This document shows, in pieces, positions 1 to 7,740 of a stretch of DNA of 40,197 nt (position 1 is the stretch's first letter; each line of letters starts with the position of its first letter). The notes under the pieces were generated by a model. That model was not told the origin of the DNA. It did not search any database and saw only the letters and a list, made by a program, of their open reading frames with translations. Location: positions 393,423 to 433,619 of the forward strand of contig MFRA01000005.1 in assembly GCA_001783215.1 (NCBI GenBank), in the 5' to 3' direction. The position numbers were made by a program, and so were the translations under genes. This DNA is from Candidatus Magasanikbacteria bacterium RIFOXYD1_FULL_40_23. Lineage in GTDB: Bacteria; Patescibacteriota; Patescibacteriia; Magasanikbacterales; GWA2-37-8.

Positions 1-1
1 T

Positions 2-325
2 ACCAGAAGTGATGGACACGGTAAGTTGTGGCTTCGCAGACAGATGACAAGATATATCTTTTATTCGATAAATATTATTTTATTGTTTTTAACTATAAAA
101 GTAAGTGGTTGGTTTGTCTTAATTATCTTGGCCGGACAGTTTGATTATGGCAGAAGGTTTTGGAAAAGATGGGCAGTATTCTCAAAAGATTTGCCGTTGT
201 TTAAAAGGTATGTAGGATTTATTTTAATGCCATTTGTAGTTGCTTTTGGTGATCTTGGCAAAATGTGCGGTTGGCCGTTAGGAGTTTACGAAAGAAAAAC
301 AGGAAAAATTAAATTTGAAGTTTAA
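2..325 (+). CDS. C-terminal end of a glycosyltransferase-like membrane protein (5' partial)
   Basis: The reading frame is open to the left edge, so this is the tail of a longer gene; the first in-frame TTG (position 26) is probably not a real start. The visible 107 residues hold a hydrophobic segment (IILLFLTIKVSGWFVLIILA) and a second weaker one (YVGFILMPFVVAFGDLGKM), ending in a short charged tail. The pattern 'FVVAFGDLGKMCGWPLGVYERK' resembles the C-terminal membrane-associated end of GT2 glycosyltransferases (a recalled similarity, not a search). The next gene is a GT2 enzyme, which fits a glycan cluster continuing from upstream. It could also be another membrane protein, because the catalytic part is outside the window. 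Confidence 0.6.
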   Translation, partial: TRSDGHGKLWLRRQMTRYIFYSINIILLFLTIKVSGWFVLIILAGQFDYGRRFWKRWAVFSKDLPLFKRYVGFILMPFVVAFGDLGKMCGWPLGVYERKTGKIKFEV

Positions 326-326
326 A

Positions 327-449
327 GCACATAGGGGCTAAATCCCCTGTGGCATTATTCATTTCAATTATATGGGCTAAAGCCACATATATACTCATTC
401 GCTCGTAAATAAATAAGTTAGCTTATTTATTTACTCACTCATTTCGTGT
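327..449 (+). repeat. Intergenic hairpin repeat, copy 1 (upstream of GT2 gene)
   Basis: Three consecutive hairpins fill the gap. The first is at 327-352 around AGGGG/CCCCT. The second is at 370-390 with loop TAAA inside GGC/GCC. The third is a perfect 12-bp AT stem, 406-417 with 422-433. The third is bracketed by the boxes CTCATTCGCTCG (394-405) and CTCACTCATTTCG (434-446). The start codon follows three bases after the last box. The same box-stem-box layout recurs at 3562, 26983, 27072 and, degenerate, 28245, always in this orientation. There is no T-tract, so it is not an ordinary terminator. Confidence 0.85.
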
Positions 450-1301
450 ATGAAGCTGTCTATAATATTTGTTAATTGGAAAACCCCAGAGCTGACTAAA
501 AATGCCATAGCCTCTGTTTATAAAGAAACAGCTGGGTTTGATTTTGAAGTAATTGTTGTAGATAATAATTCTGGTGATGGCAGTGTGGAGATGATAAAAA
601 AAGAATTTCCACAAGTAACTCTGATTGCCAATAACGACAATCGTGGTTTTGGTAAGGCGAATAATCAGGGGCTAAAAATAGCAAAAGGTGATTATCTAAT
701 GTTTTTAAATACAGATGTAATTGTTTTGGACGGTGCCCTAAACAAGCTGGTAAGTTACTTGGACCAACGTCAAGATGTAATGATGGTTGGCCCTAGGCTT
801 TTAAATAAAGACTTAACCTTTCAACACTCTTGCCGTAGAGTGTTGCCAAATCCAATAAATTCATTTTTTCACTTATTCGGACTAACTAAAATTTTTAAAA
901 ATAATAAACATGTAAACGAGTATAAGCAGTATGCTAGCGATCCGGAAATTACTGGTCCAACTCAGGCTCTTTCCGGGGCGGCCATGATGTTTCGCAAACA
1001 GGTTTATACCGAAATTGGTGGCTTTGATGAGGAATTTTTTATGTACGGAGAAGATTTGGATTTCTCCAAAAGAGTGTTTGATAAGGGGTGGAAAACGGTG
1101 TATGTTAGCGGTGCAAAAATAATCCATTTTGGCGGACAGAGCAGCGGCAAGCGCCGAATTAAATCTCTGATAAATTTTTATGACGCAATGTGGATATATT
1201 ACAAAAAACATTTTAAATATAATATTTTAGTAAATTTAGCAGTTTGGCTTGGTATTCAATTTAGAATGGCTGTGGCTTTAAGTATGAATATTTTTAAATA
1301 G
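450..1301 (+). CDS. GT2 family glycosyltransferase (rhamnosyltransferase-like, WbbL type)
   Basis: This is a 283-residue family 2 glycosyltransferase, probably adding a sugar from a nucleotide donor to a surface glycan at the inner face of the membrane. Visible GT-A features are the N-terminal strand KLSIIFVNWKT, the donor-binding VVDNNSGDGS (about residues 36-45), the NRGFGKANNQG segment, the DxD-like LNTDV (about 86-90) and the acceptor-side GGFDEEFFMYGEDLDFSKR with the catalytic-base ED pair. The C-terminus has an amphipathic or hydrophobic stretch that may sit on the membrane. It starts directly at the end of a hairpin repeat with no SD. The ugd gene follows with a TAG-T-ATG junction, implying coupled translation. 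The donor sugar cannot be told from sequence. Confidence 0.9.
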   Translation: MKLSIIFVNWKTPELTKNAIASVYKETAGFDFEVIVVDNNSGDGSVEMIKKEFPQVTLIANNDNRGFGKANNQGLKIAKGDYLMFLNTDVIVLDGALNKLVSYLDQRQDVMMVGPRLLNKDLTFQHSCRRVLPNPINSFFHLFGLTKIFKNNKHVNEYKQYASDPEITGPTQALSGAAMMFRKQVYTEIGGFDEEFFMYGEDLDFSKRVFDKGWKTVYVSGAKIIHFGGQSSGKRRIKSLINFYDAMWIYYKKHFKYNILVNLAVWLGIQFRMAVALSMNIFK

Positions 1302-1302
1302 T

Positions 1303-2700
1303 ATGCAGACTTTATATATAGGTGCAGGATACGTCGGAAGTTGTAGTGCGGCTGTAATGGCAAAATTTGGCCACAATGCAGTTGTTTACGATGTAAACAA
1401 AGAGCGAATTGGTGTCTTTAATACCTTCAATCGTGATTTAATTGAAGCTTCTTTTTTTGAACAAGATTTAAGTAGTTTAATTATACAAAACAAGCAGAGA
1501 ATGGTTTTTCTCGATGACTATTCTCAGTTTAGTAACTACTTTGATTCTGCCGATGTAATTTTTATTTGTGTACCAACACCTCTTAAAGATGACGATGTGG
1601 GGGATTACGATTTGTCTTACTTTGAGGCAGCATTATCTGAATTGTCTGCTGCGCTTACTAAGCGTAATGGCGGAGCCCAAGAAAAATATGTTGTAGTGGC
1701 AGTAAAAAGTACCGTGCCAATTGAAACACAAGAAAGAGTTGCCAGAGATTTTGAAAAAGCAGGAGTAAAAAACTTTGGCGTTGTTTCTAATCCAGAATTT
1801 TTGGTAGAGGGGCAAGCAATCAAAGATTCGTTTAGTCCAGATAGGGTAGTGGTGGGAGCAAGTCAAGAAAAAGATTTTTCTGTAATGCGAGAGCTTTACC
1901 AGCGTTTTTATAATGCTCCTGGAGTGGGGTATATAGAGGTTAATCCGCGTGAGGCTGCGGCCGGTAAATTGCTTTCTAACTATGTCTTGCTTAGTCGTTT
2001 AGTCACTACTTTCAATGTAATTGGGAGAACTAGCGAAGTGATTCCAGGTATCCAATTTGAAAAACTGCGCAAGATAATTACCACAGATAAGCGCATAGGC
2101 AGTTATGGGTTTTATAATAATATTTATGCTGGTGGCAGTTGTCTAACAAAAGATTCTTCTGCCTTAGCCCACCAAATAGAGTCTGCTAGCGGCAACACAG
2201 ATCAGATCCGTAATATTTTAGGTGGCAATTTATTCCACTTTGATAATTTTGTTGAGCGCATATCCAAAGATGCGAAGTTTTCAATTAAAGGAAAAACTCT
2301 GGCAGTTTTTGGCCTTTCTTTTAAGCGCGACACAAATGATATTAGAAATTCCGGTGCTGCCGATATGGTAGCCAGGCTGATAGAAGGTGGAGCGGCGCAA
2401 TTGCGAGTGTATGATCCGGTAGCCAACGAAATGTTTAAAAGGCATTTTGGCGATAAATACGGTGATAAGGTTTATTATTGCGAGAGTGAACAGGAAGCTT
2501 TGCAGGGCAGCGCGGGTTGTTTAATTCTTACCGATTGGCCGCAATTTAGTACTTTAGATCAGCTTATTCTGAAAGTCTGCCCTGCGCCATATTTAGTTGT
2601 AGATGGGCGCCGTATGATTTCTCAAAGCTATAACAAATTACAAGATGCTGGCTATGATGTGGTGGCTGTTGGTTCGCCGTTTCTAAAAGGCAAGTCTTAA
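1303..2700 (+). CDS. ugd: UDP-glucose 6-dehydrogenase
   Basis: The enzyme oxidises UDP-glucose (or a related UDP-hexose such as UDP-ManNAc) to the uronate with two NAD+. It starts with the Rossmann motif GAGYVGS (residues 7-13). It has the FICVPTPL segment that lines the cofactor site, a SNPEFLVEGQAIKD motif, and the catalytic cysteine at residue 280 in GGSCLTKDS (family form GGSCFPKD). The C-terminal nucleotide-binding half contains FGLSFKRDTNDIRNS and ILTDWPQF. At 465 residues it is of normal length. It is coupled to the upstream GT2 gene (one base between stop and start) and ends at a strong hairpin terminator shared with the convergent rpmA. The product likely feeds the neighbouring glycosyltransferases. 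UDP-glucose is the likeliest substrate; UDP-ManNAc dehydrogenase is the main alternative. Confidence 0.9.
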   Translation: MQTLYIGAGYVGSCSAAVMAKFGHNAVVYDVNKERIGVFNTFNRDLIEASFFEQDLSSLIIQNKQRMVFLDDYSQFSNYFDSADVIFICVPTPLKDDDVGDYDLSYFEAALSELSAALTKRNGGAQEKYVVVAVKSTVPIETQERVARDFEKAGVKNFGVVSNPEFLVEGQAIKDSFSPDRVVVGASQEKDFSVMRELYQRFYNAPGVGYIEVNPREAAAGKLLSNYVLLSRLVTTFNVIGRTSEVIPGIQFEKLRKIITTDKRIGSYGFYNNIYAGGSCLTKDSSALAHQIESASGNTDQIRNILGGNLFHFDNFVERISKDAKFSIKGKTLAVFGLSFKRDTNDIRNSGAADMVARLIEGGAAQLRVYDPVANEMFKRHFGDKYGDKVYYCESEQEALQGSAGCLILTDWPQFSTLDQLILKVCPAPYLVVDGRRMISQSYNKLQDAGYDVVAVGSPFLKGKS

Positions 2701-2708
2701 TTATCCTT

Positions 2709-2748
2709 ATAAAACAAAAAAGCCTCCGTTTAAGGGGCTTTTTTGTTT
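2709..2748. terminator. Bidirectional intrinsic terminator between ugd and rpmA
   Basis: A hairpin pairs an A-rich arm plus AAGCC with GGCTT plus a T-rich arm (AAAACAAAAAAGCC ... GGCTTTTTTGTTTT). Both strands therefore end in a T-tract. It lies between two convergent genes. Confidence 0.85.
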
Positions 2749-2755
2749 TTATTAT

Positions 2756-3031
2756 TTAGGCTTCAACATTTACAAATTTGGCCATTTTCATACTGCCATC
2801 AAAGCGGCGGCGTTTGTGTTGGGTAAATTTTACTTTACCGTCGGCCATAGAAAGTATAGTGTCATCTCCGCCTCTTTTGACGTTTTTTCCCGGGTGGAAT
2901 TTGGTGCCACGTTGACGAACTATTACCATACCCTTACGTACAGCTTCGCCGTCGTGTAGTTTAACGCCAAGGCGTTGGGAGGTAGAATCGCGTCCTAGGC
3001 GGGTAGAACCACCTGCTTTTTTATGAGACAT
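2756..3031 (-). CDS. rpmA: 50S ribosomal protein L27
   Basis: This 91-residue large-subunit protein reaches the peptidyl-transferase centre with its N-terminal tail. The diagnostic segments are clear: [24 protein letters not shown] at the N-terminus, then [21 protein letters not shown] and [16 protein letters not shown]. The tail carries Ser where most bacteria have Ala at position 2, and there is no Firmicutes-type cleavable N-terminal extension. L27 is often next to L21 (rplU); here it stands alone, transcribed against its neighbours from its own near-consensus promoter. No SD is visible before the ATG. Confidence 0.97.
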   Translation of the reverse strand: MSHKKAGGSTRLGRDSTSQRLGVKLHDGEAVRKGMVIVRQRGTKFHPGKNVKRGGDDTILSMADGKVKFTQHKRRRFDGSMKMAKFVNVEA

Positions 3032-3074
3032 ACTGGTTTAAAAGTGAGTTAAGATGCTTAAGTTTTACCTGATA

Positions 3075-3103
3075 AATATAATACAAAATAGCATTATTGT
3101 CAA
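3075..3103 (-). promoter_or_regulatory. Sigma-70 promoter of rpmA
   Basis: On the minus strand, TTGACA (3098-3103) is followed by a 17-bp spacer and TATATT (3075-3080). The predicted start is near 3068, giving a leader of about 37 nt with no SD. Confidence 0.8.
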
Positions 3104-3189
3104 GAGGTCTTAAATTTGTTAGGATATAGGCAGATTACCCTTGGTTTTAACCGATTAATTGGTGCTTAATTTACCTAATATAAGCCAAA

Positions 3190-3546
3190 ATGATTTTTTA
3201 TTCACCTAGGCTGTACTTCAGAGATTTGTGGATTAGCTCTCCGTTAGCGGGGGCTGTTTTGGTACAATTATTTTTATGGTGGAGTTTGATAGCCAATATC
3301 AGACAGGATACGGGTGTAATTTTTTTACATTACAATATAATTTTTGGTGTTGATTTGGTGGGGAATTGGTGGCAGATATACTACCTTCCTTTGGCTGGTA
3401 TTATCGTTATTCTGTTTAACTACCTGTGTTCCGCAGCGATTTATTTTGCCGACAAGTTTCTGGCCAGGTTGTTAGCTTTTTGGGTTTTATTTTTTCATTT
3501 ATTTTTAGCGATTGGCGTTGGTCTGCTCGTTAAATTAAACTCTTAG
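3190..3546 (+). CDS. Small integral membrane protein, unknown function
   Basis: The 118-residue protein is mostly hydrophobic, with three likely membrane segments: SPLAGAVLVQLFLWWSLIA (about 17-35), YLPLAGIIVILFNYLCSAAIYFA (about 65-88) and LARLLAFWVLFFHLFLAIGVGLLV (about 91-114). I recognise no catalytic motif and no family. It lies after the divergent rpmA promoter and before ftsW, separated from ftsW by a hairpin repeat. Small three-helix proteins of this kind are common hypotheticals in CPR genomes, but that says nothing about function. The start is the first ATG in the frame. Confidence 0.7.
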   Translation: MIFYSPRLYFRDLWISSPLAGAVLVQLFLWWSLIANIRQDTGVIFLHYNIIFGVDLVGNWWQIYYLPLAGIIVILFNYLCSAAIYFADKFLARLLAFWVLFFHLFLAIGVGLLVKLNS

Positions 3547-3561
3547 TTTTCAAGATTCGTT

Positions 3562-3676
3562 TATAGGGGCTAAAGCCCATATAAACTCATTCGCTCGGAA
3601 ATATCCAGTATAAATATTTTTAACTGGCAAGCGGTCAAAAATATTTTTCTGTATATTTCACTCACTCATTTCGCTT
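3562..3676 (+). repeat. Intergenic hairpin repeat, copy 2 (upstream of ftsW)
   Basis: The first hairpin, 3562-3582, has GGGC/GCCC with loop TAAA. The box CTCATTCGCTC (3586-3596) follows, then a long imperfect AT stem (GAAATAT with ATATTTC at the ends, AAATATTTTT with AAAAATATTT further in), then the box CTCACTCATTTCG (3661-3673). The ftsW ATG starts three bases later. Confidence 0.85.
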
Positions 3677-4780
3677 ATGGAAAAAGCCAAGCAATCGGCC
3701 GATAGATTATTTTTATTACTTTTTGGTATCTTGGTCATATTTGGCCTAATCATGCTAGCTTCGGCTAGTGCGCCTATAGGGTACGCCAAATTTGGCGATA
3801 CTTATTTTTTTATAAAAAAACAGATACTGTTTGGTTTTTTACCAGGAGTTTTTTTGTTTTTAGTGCTGGGCAACATAAGGTATGGTTTGTTGCAAAGGTT
3901 CGGTGGCCTTATTTATTTATTTTCACTCATTATTCTTTCTTTAGTTTTTATACCAGGTGTCGGTCTTATAATAAACGGCTCCAGAAGCTGGGCGCAGGTT
4001 TTTGGATTAAGTTTTCAGCCGTCCGAATTTATTAAATTAGCCTTGATTATATTTTTGGCCAAGCTGTTGGCAGAAAGTAAAGATTTAAAAGATTGGAAAA
4101 ATGGTCTCTTGCCAATTTTTTCTATGATAATGCCGGCCGTACTGCTTATAGTGGCACAGCCAGATGTGGGCACATTGTCTATTTTAATTGTAATTATATT
4201 TGGCATGCTTTTTTTGGCAGATATACCTAGGGTTTATTTAGCAGGCATGGGCTTATTGGCAGTGGTTGCTTTTATAGGGCTGCTCGTTATTGCCCCATAC
4301 AGAGTGCAGAGGCTTACTACTTTTTTGCACCCAGAACTTGATCCGCAAGGACAAGGTTATCAAATAAATCAAGCTTATTTAGCAGTAGGTTCGGGAGGTA
4401 TTTGGGGTCTTGGGCTGGGACATTCCAGACAAAAATTTCAGTATTTACCAGAGGTGCAAGCAGACTCTATCTTTGCGGTAGTCGCCGAAGAGATGGGTTT
4501 GCTAATTACATCTTCCTTGGTTTTTCTAATTGCCTTTTTAGGCTTAAGGGGGCTAAAGATTGCCAAAGGAGCGCCGGATCAGTTTGGGCGTTTACTTGGC
4601 GCTGGAATTATGATATGGTTTGTGTGGCAATCTTTTCTCAATATCGGTACAATTATTGGGTTGTTGCCCCTTACCGGCGTGCCGTTGCCATTTATTAGTC
4701 ATGGCGGTTCGGCAATGCTTATCGGGTTAGCCAGTATCGGTATTATGGCCAATATTAGTAAACACAGTAAAGTTAATTAA
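3677..4780 (+). CDS. ftsW: Cell-division lipid II polymerase FtsW (SEDS family)
   Basis: SEDS-family polytopic membrane protein of 367 residues, a peptidoglycan glycosyltransferase working with a class B PBP at the septum. Family marks in order are LIMLASASAPIGY, NGSRSWAQVFGLSFQPSEFIKLALIIFLA, QPDVGTLSILI, GYQINQAYLAVGSGGIWGLGLGHSRQKFQYLPEVQADSIFAVVAEEMG, and the C-terminal NIGTIIGLLPLTGVPLPFISHGGSAM. The RQKFxYLPE motif points to FtsW rather than RodA. About nine to ten membrane helices can be counted. In most bacteria ftsW is next to murG in the dcw cluster; here murG is more than 22 kb away, but both genes begin at the end of the same repeat family. No SD is present. Confidence 0.92.
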   Translation: MEKAKQSADRLFLLLFGILVIFGLIMLASASAPIGYAKFGDTYFFIKKQILFGFLPGVFLFLVLGNIRYGLLQRFGGLIYLFSLIILSLVFIPGVGLIINGSRSWAQVFGLSFQPSEFIKLALIIFLAKLLAESKDLKDWKNGLLPIFSMIMPAVLLIVAQPDVGTLSILIVIIFGMLFLADIPRVYLAGMGLLAVVAFIGLLVIAPYRVQRLTTFLHPELDPQGQGYQINQAYLAVGSGGIWGLGLGHSRQKFQYLPEVQADSIFAVVAEEMGLLITSSLVFLIAFLGLRGLKIAKGAPDQFGRLLGAGIMIWFVWQSFLNIGTIIGLLPLTGVPLPFISHGGSAMLIGLASIGIMANISKHSKVN

Positions 4781-4797
4781 GTTACATAACGTAACGT

Positions 4798-5808
4798 ATG
4801 CGATTATTAGTTTCTGGAGGAGCGGGGTTCATGGGATCCCATTTTATAAAATATATTTTAGCAAAGTACCCGGATTATACCGTGGTAAATTTTGATAAAC
4901 TTACTTATGCCGGCAATTTGGAAAATTTGCGTGAAGTAGAAAATAATCCGCATTATAAATTTGTACAGGGAGATATTTGCGATAGAGAAGCTCTAGAAAA
5001 AGTAATTTCGGAAAATAAAATTGAAGCAATTGTAAATTATGCAGCCGAAACGCATGTAGATAGGTCTATTATGGACCCCGATGCTTTTTTGCGTACCGAA
5101 ATATTTGGGTCATTTAATTTGCTAGAAGCTACCAAAAAATTTAATTTAACTAAAATGGTGCAAGTTTCTACCGACGAAGTCTACGGCAGTATAGAAGACG
5201 GCAGCTTTTCGGAAGAATCTTCATTTAGTCCAAATAGTCCGTATGCGGCCGCCAAAGCTGGCGCAGATCATTTATGTCGTGCCTATTTTGTTACTTATAA
5301 AACTCCAGTGGTAGTAACGCATAGCTGTAATTTTTATGGGACAAATCAATTTCCAGAAAAATTAATTCCGTATTTTATTACTAATTTGATAGAAGGCAAA
5401 AAAGTTCCGTTGTATGGCGATGGCAAAGCTGTGCGAGAATGGATTCATACCAGCGATCATTGCCGAGCTATAGATGTTTTGTTGCACAAGGCAGCTCCGG
5501 GCGAGGTGTATAATATCGGCACTGGTAAAGAGCTAGAAAATATAGAAATAACAAAAATGATATTGTCAGAGATGGGCTTGGGCGAAGATATGATTGAGCC
5601 TGTTAAAGATAGGCCAGGCCATGATAGACGCTATTCTATAGACTGTAGTAAATTATCTCGGGATTTTGGTTGGAAGCCAGAAAAAGATTTTGCTACAGGG
5701 CTCAAAGAAACCATAGAATGGTATAAAGCCAATGCCGATTGGTGGCAGCCATTAAAAAGCGGAGAACATTTAGATTATTTTAGGAAACAGTACACAGATA
5801 AGGCGTAA
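4798..5808 (+). CDS. rmlB: dTDP-glucose 4,6-dehydratase (or UDP-sugar equivalent)
   Basis: An extended short-chain dehydrogenase (336 residues) converting NDP-glucose to NDP-4-keto-6-deoxyglucose. The NAD-binding GGAGFMGSHF is at residues 7-16. The active-site STDEVYGS and the YAAAK catalytic pair (Tyr149, Lys153) are present, with NFYGTNQFPEKLIP and REWIHTSDHCRAI typical of RmlB. The next gene resembles the rhamnose-synthase epimerase/reductase, so the pair may finish NDP-L-rhamnose. A long-form nucleotidylyltransferase (13325) could supply dTDP-glucose. The 17-base gap before the ATG contains a short GTTAC/GTAAC inverted repeat and no SD. Whether the nucleotide is dTDP or UDP cannot be read from sequence. 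Confidence 0.9.
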   Translation: MRLLVSGGAGFMGSHFIKYILAKYPDYTVVNFDKLTYAGNLENLREVENNPHYKFVQGDICDREALEKVISENKIEAIVNYAAETHVDRSIMDPDAFLRTEIFGSFNLLEATKKFNLTKMVQVSTDEVYGSIEDGSFSEESSFSPNSPYAAAKAGADHLCRAYFVTYKTPVVVTHSCNFYGTNQFPEKLIPYFITNLIEGKKVPLYGDGKAVREWIHTSDHCRAIDVLLHKAAPGEVYNIGTGKELENIEITKMILSEMGLGEDMIEPVKDRPGHDRRYSIDCSKLSRDFGWKPEKDFATGLKETIEWYKANADWWQPLKSGEHLDYFRKQYTDKA

Positions 5809-5822
5809 GCTATATTTATTAT

Positions 5823-6665
5823 ATGAAAACAAAAAAAATCTTGATTATAGGCAATGGTTTTTTGGGAAGAAAGTGTGCCACAGCTTGGCCGGATGCAATT
5901 TTGTCCGATAAAAAAATTTCTTCAGTAAAGGACGTGGAGGATTTGTTGGATGAACACAAGCCAGATTCGGTGTTAAATGCCGCCGGTGTGGTGGGTAAGC
6001 CAAATGTAGATTGGTGTGAGACGCACCAGATGGAAACTATATTAGGAAACACTGTCTTGCCAATAATGATCGCTGAAGCTTGTCAAAACAAGGGTGTTTA
6101 TTTGTTGCATATGGGTACAGGTTGTGTTTTTTATGGATATTCATCAGACTCAGAGGGCTGGAAAGAAGAAGACGTTGCCAACCCTTCGGCTGTCTATACC
6201 CGCACAAAATATGCAGCTGATTTAGTTTTATCAACACTGCCAAATATTGGTATTGCCAGAATTAGAATGCCAATCGATTCTCAATCCACACCGGCCAATT
6301 TAATAGATAAGCTATCTTCGTATGCGAGAGTAGTAGATGTAGTAAATAGCGTTACGGTTGTAGATGATATGGTAGATGTCTTTAAGCAATTGCTAGAAAA
6401 ACAAGCATCAGGTATTTTTCATGTTACAAATCCAGGAGCCATAAAACACAAAGAAATTTTGGAAATGTATAAAGAATTTGTGGATCCAGACCATAAAAAT
6501 GAATGGATTACCGAAAGAGAATTGGTTACTAGCGGCTTGGCCAAGAAAACCAGATCAAACAATATACTTCAGTCAAATAATTTGGAAAAGCTTGGCATAA
6601 AAATGCGTCCGGTAAAAGAAGCCGTGCTTGATGTTCTGAAAAAATACGCTTCATTAAAGAAATAG
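5823..6665 (+). CDS. NDP-4-keto-sugar epimerase/reductase, NRS/ER-like (RmlD superfamily)
   Basis: A 280-residue extended SDR. It has GNGFLGRK (residues 10-17) for NAD(P)H, NAAGVVGKPNVDWCETHQ, MGTGCVFYG in place of the SDR Ser/Thr motif, and the catalytic YTRTK (Tyr125, Lys129). The segments NAAGVxGxPNVDWCE, RIRMPIDSQS, FHVTNPGAIKHKEILEMYKE and RSNN resemble, from memory, the bifunctional 3,5-epimerase/4-reductase NRS/ER that forms the C-terminal domain of plant RHM enzymes, more than classical bacterial RmlD. No RmlC epimerase gene is in the window, which fits a bifunctional enzyme. It follows the dehydratase by 14 bases in the same operon. Likely role: last step(s) of NDP-L-rhamnose synthesis. 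Confidence 0.75.
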   Translation: MKTKKILIIGNGFLGRKCATAWPDAILSDKKISSVKDVEDLLDEHKPDSVLNAAGVVGKPNVDWCETHQMETILGNTVLPIMIAEACQNKGVYLLHMGTGCVFYGYSSDSEGWKEEDVANPSAVYTRTKYAADLVLSTLPNIGIARIRMPIDSQSTPANLIDKLSSYARVVDVVNSVTVVDDMVDVFKQLLEKQASGIFHVTNPGAIKHKEILEMYKEFVDPDHKNEWITERELVTSGLAKKTRSNNILQSNNLEKLGIKMRPVKEAVLDVLKKYASLKK

Positions 6666-6674
6666 GTTGTTAGT

Positions 6675-7526
6675 ATGAGCGAAAGGGAAGGCCAAGGAAA
6701 AGAAATGGAAAGAGCTGTTCAGCGCGGATGGCTTTTTGATGTGGATGGAGTGCTCAGTCATTTGGTAGAAAAAAAGAATACCGAAAGAGAATTGTTAGAA
6801 AGAATTTTGGGCATGTTAGAAAAAGGTGAGCCGGTAGCTTTAAATACAGGTAGGTCTGTTGATTTTGCAGTTGAAAAAGTATTTAAAGAATTGGAAGCGA
6901 TGACCGATGACAAAAGTATTTTTCAAAATTTATTGCTTGTAGGAGAAAAAGGTGCGATTCAAATTTTTTATAATGATGCCGGCAACCATCAAGAAGAAGT
7001 AGATATATCCATCACTGTGCCGGAGTATTTGCAGAACAAGGTAAGAGAGTTGGTAGAAAAAGATTTTTCTGATATTATGTTTTTTGATACGAGTAAAAGA
7101 ACTATGATTTCAGTGGAGATGGTAGATGGTGGAGATTTGGATGAATTTAAAAGAAGACAGGTAGAATTAAATGGAATGTTAGAAAAATTGCTAGTTGAAA
7201 ACAATTTAGACAAAGATTATAAATTAGATCCAACTCGTATTGCCACAGATGTAGAAAATAAGCATGTTGGTAAGCATTTGGGCGCCAAAAAGGTTTTGGA
7301 ATGGCTGAAGAAATTAAAAATAACGCCGCAAGAGTTTGTTGCTTTCGGTGATAGTAAATCGGATTTGGGTATGGCCGAAGAAATTTATCGCAATGGATTA
7401 AAGGTGCAAATGGTATTTGTGGGTGGTAGGGAACTGATTGAAGGAAGAGAGTTTGATTTTCCAGTTAATATACCGGAATCTAATTACGAAAAAGGCGCTT
7501 TGGAGTATTTAAAGAGTATAGAATAA
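6675..7526 (+). CDS. HAD-superfamily (IIB-like) phosphatase
   Basis: This 283-residue protein has the HAD nucleophile motif FDVDGVLS (Asp22, Asp24). It has a threonine motif in ALNTGRSVDF, a long alpha/beta cap (about residues 85-190), and the metal-binding motif GDSKSD (Asp226, Asp230). The layout fits Cof/trehalose-/sucrose-phosphatase type HAD enzymes, so a sugar phosphate is the likely substrate, in keeping with the sugar-nucleotide genes upstream. The specific substrate is unknown. It is the last gene before a clear terminator. The start ATG is 10 bases after the preceding stop; the first 17 residues are charged and may be dispensable. Confidence 0.8.
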   Translation: MSEREGQGKEMERAVQRGWLFDVDGVLSHLVEKKNTERELLERILGMLEKGEPVALNTGRSVDFAVEKVFKELEAMTDDKSIFQNLLLVGEKGAIQIFYNDAGNHQEEVDISITVPEYLQNKVRELVEKDFSDIMFFDTSKRTMISVEMVDGGDLDEFKRRQVELNGMLEKLLVENNLDKDYKLDPTRIATDVENKHVGKHLGAKKVLEWLKKLKITPQEFVAFGDSKSDLGMAEEIYRNGLKVQMVFVGGRELIEGREFDFPVNIPESNYEKGALEYLKSIE

Positions 7527-7549
7527 AAACTAATAATAAAAATCAAAAT

Positions 7550-7572
7550 AATCCATCCAAATGGATTTTTTT
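7550..7572 (+). terminator. Intrinsic terminator after the HAD phosphatase gene
   Basis: A 7-bp stem (AATCCAT/ATGGATT) with loop CCAA is followed by a T-run. It ends the sugar-nucleotide operon. Confidence 0.85.
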
Positions 7573-7587
7573 GTTTATGAAAGGTGG

Positions 7588-7616
7588 TTGACAAAATCAT
7601 AGTTTTGTGGTACTGT
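7588..7616 (+). promoter_or_regulatory. Promoter of the GC-rich 2,3-dehydratase-like cassette
   Basis: TTGACA (7588-7593) is followed by a 17-bp spacer and a weak -10 TACTGT (7611-7616). The roughly 115-nt leader contains an 8-bp hairpin (GCGCATCC/GGGTGCGT, loop about 7674-7690) and a second GCCT..AGGC hairpin before the ATG. Confidence 0.6.
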
Positions 7617-7740
7617 TTTCTATTGTTCTTTGCGTTTGTGTAATGGTTTAAAACGATTATATAAACGCGCGCATCCTAAAATTGGGTGCGTGGCACAGTG
7701 CCTGGCCAAAAGCTAGGCGATACGAGTCACGGGGTGCAAC

